The position numbers and the translations under genes are program-made. The notes under the pieces were generated by a model. That model saw only the letters and a list, made by a program, of their open reading frames with translations. It did not search any database and had not been told where the DNA came from. Positions 63,729 through 64,000 of a stretch of 64,000 nucleotides of DNA are shown piece after piece. Within the stretch, counting starts at the first letter, position 1, and each line of letters opens with the position of its first letter. The DNA comes from Prorocentrum cordatum (taxonomy: Eukaryota; Sar; Dinophyceae; Prorocentrales; Prorocentraceae), in assembly GCA_963575745.1 (NCBI GenBank), contig CAUYUJ010018641.1:1-64000 (forward strand), given 5' to 3'.

Positions 63729-64000
63729 ATCATCATCATCATTAGCATCGTCATCATCATCGTCATCGTCACCCACGCCTCTTTTCGGCACACCCCTCAT
63801 ACGTTTCGTGGCCCCATAGGGAGCTCCACCGAAGGCCCCAGTGGCAGGGTCCGCATGCCTCCCCACCACCCATTTCGGCACACCCCTCACACGTTTCGTG
63901 GCCCCATAGGGAGCTCCACCGAAGGCCCCAGTGGCAGGGTCCGCATGCCTCCCCACCACCCATTTCGGCACACCCCTCACACGTTTCGTGGCCCCATAGG
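63567..64000 (-). CDS. Partial open frame with 30-residue repeats and an acidic tail
   Basis: Read on the - strand, the frame is open from the window edge to a stop near 63567. It begins with 90-bp tandem units (cacccctca at 63791, 63881 and 63971), coding a 30-residue repeat with the core V-G-R-H-A-D-P-A-T-G-A-F-G-G-A-P-Y-G. These are followed by about 25 Asp/Asn residues and a short Lys/Glu-rich piece, then about 20 residues that overlap family A. The unit length keeps the frame. I do not recognise the protein. The + strand frame codes Ser-rich low-complexity sequence. It could be the 3' end of a real gene continuing outside the window or a minisatellite with a chance frame. Confidence 0.4.

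Overview
This window looks like nuclear DNA of a dinoflagellate. The main reason is an 18-base exact match to the 3' part of the dinoflagellate spliced leader (TAGCCATTTTGGCTCAAG) at 54029-54046, at the 5' edge of a full-length retroelement. I recognise no host housekeeping gene, rRNA, tRNA or CRISPR array. Almost all of the 64 kb consists of dispersed structured repeats and non-LTR retrotransposons (LINEs).

Repeat landscape. Four module families are joined head to tail, mostly on the + strand. Family A (about 1.0-1.4 kb) has a conserved 5' prefix followed by tandem subunits of about 177 bp. Families F (about 250-480 bp) and D (about 250-450 bp) are single-copy modules. Family G (about 300 bp) is GC-rich and centred on a palindrome. 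A, F and D end in a short arm (GGAAGCTCTACGAGT or GAGCTCTACGAGG) followed by a 10-bp-stem hairpin (CCGGCGGTAA ... TTACCGCCGG in A and D; GTGA/TCAC in F) and then AGT. About 50 hairpin copies are present. A 60-75 bp head module begins with the reverse complement of the arm and is itself a fold-back. Inverted blocks lie at 4371-5155, 29811-29900, 31891-33450 and 36656-36985. A GC-rich island lies at 3465-4370, and minisatellites at 27370-27665, 30676-31660 and 63790-64000.

Retroelements. LINE-A (20495-26306), LINE-B2 (54029-61030, apparently full length) and LINE-B1 (45555-50668, a 5'-truncated duplicate of B2) have the order ORF1 (coiled coil plus a conserved E-L/I-K-G-W-V-T-D block), then ORF2 (APE-type endonuclease plus reverse transcriptase), then ORF3 (RNase H). 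Further 3' fragments lie at 13336-13745, 28032-28216, 45606-46325 (LINE-C, nested in B1), 62322-62694 and 62705-62857. B1 and B2 belong to a segmental duplication that also includes about 0.75 kb of 3' flank.

How the parts fit together. At least six LINE 3' ends sit at the same place, the loop of the module-tail hairpin, and three sites keep exact 10-11 bp target duplications. This suggests a LINE lineage whose endonuclease targets the hairpin of an abundant host repeat. The ORF3 RNase H has its catalytic motifs in the order D70-like, D134-like, D10-like, E48-like, so it appears circularly permuted with the break between helix A and strand 4. The permuted order is seen in both lineages, and three further fragments are consistent with it. 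The permuted RNase H and the hairpin-loop targeting are the strongest candidates for something undescribed.
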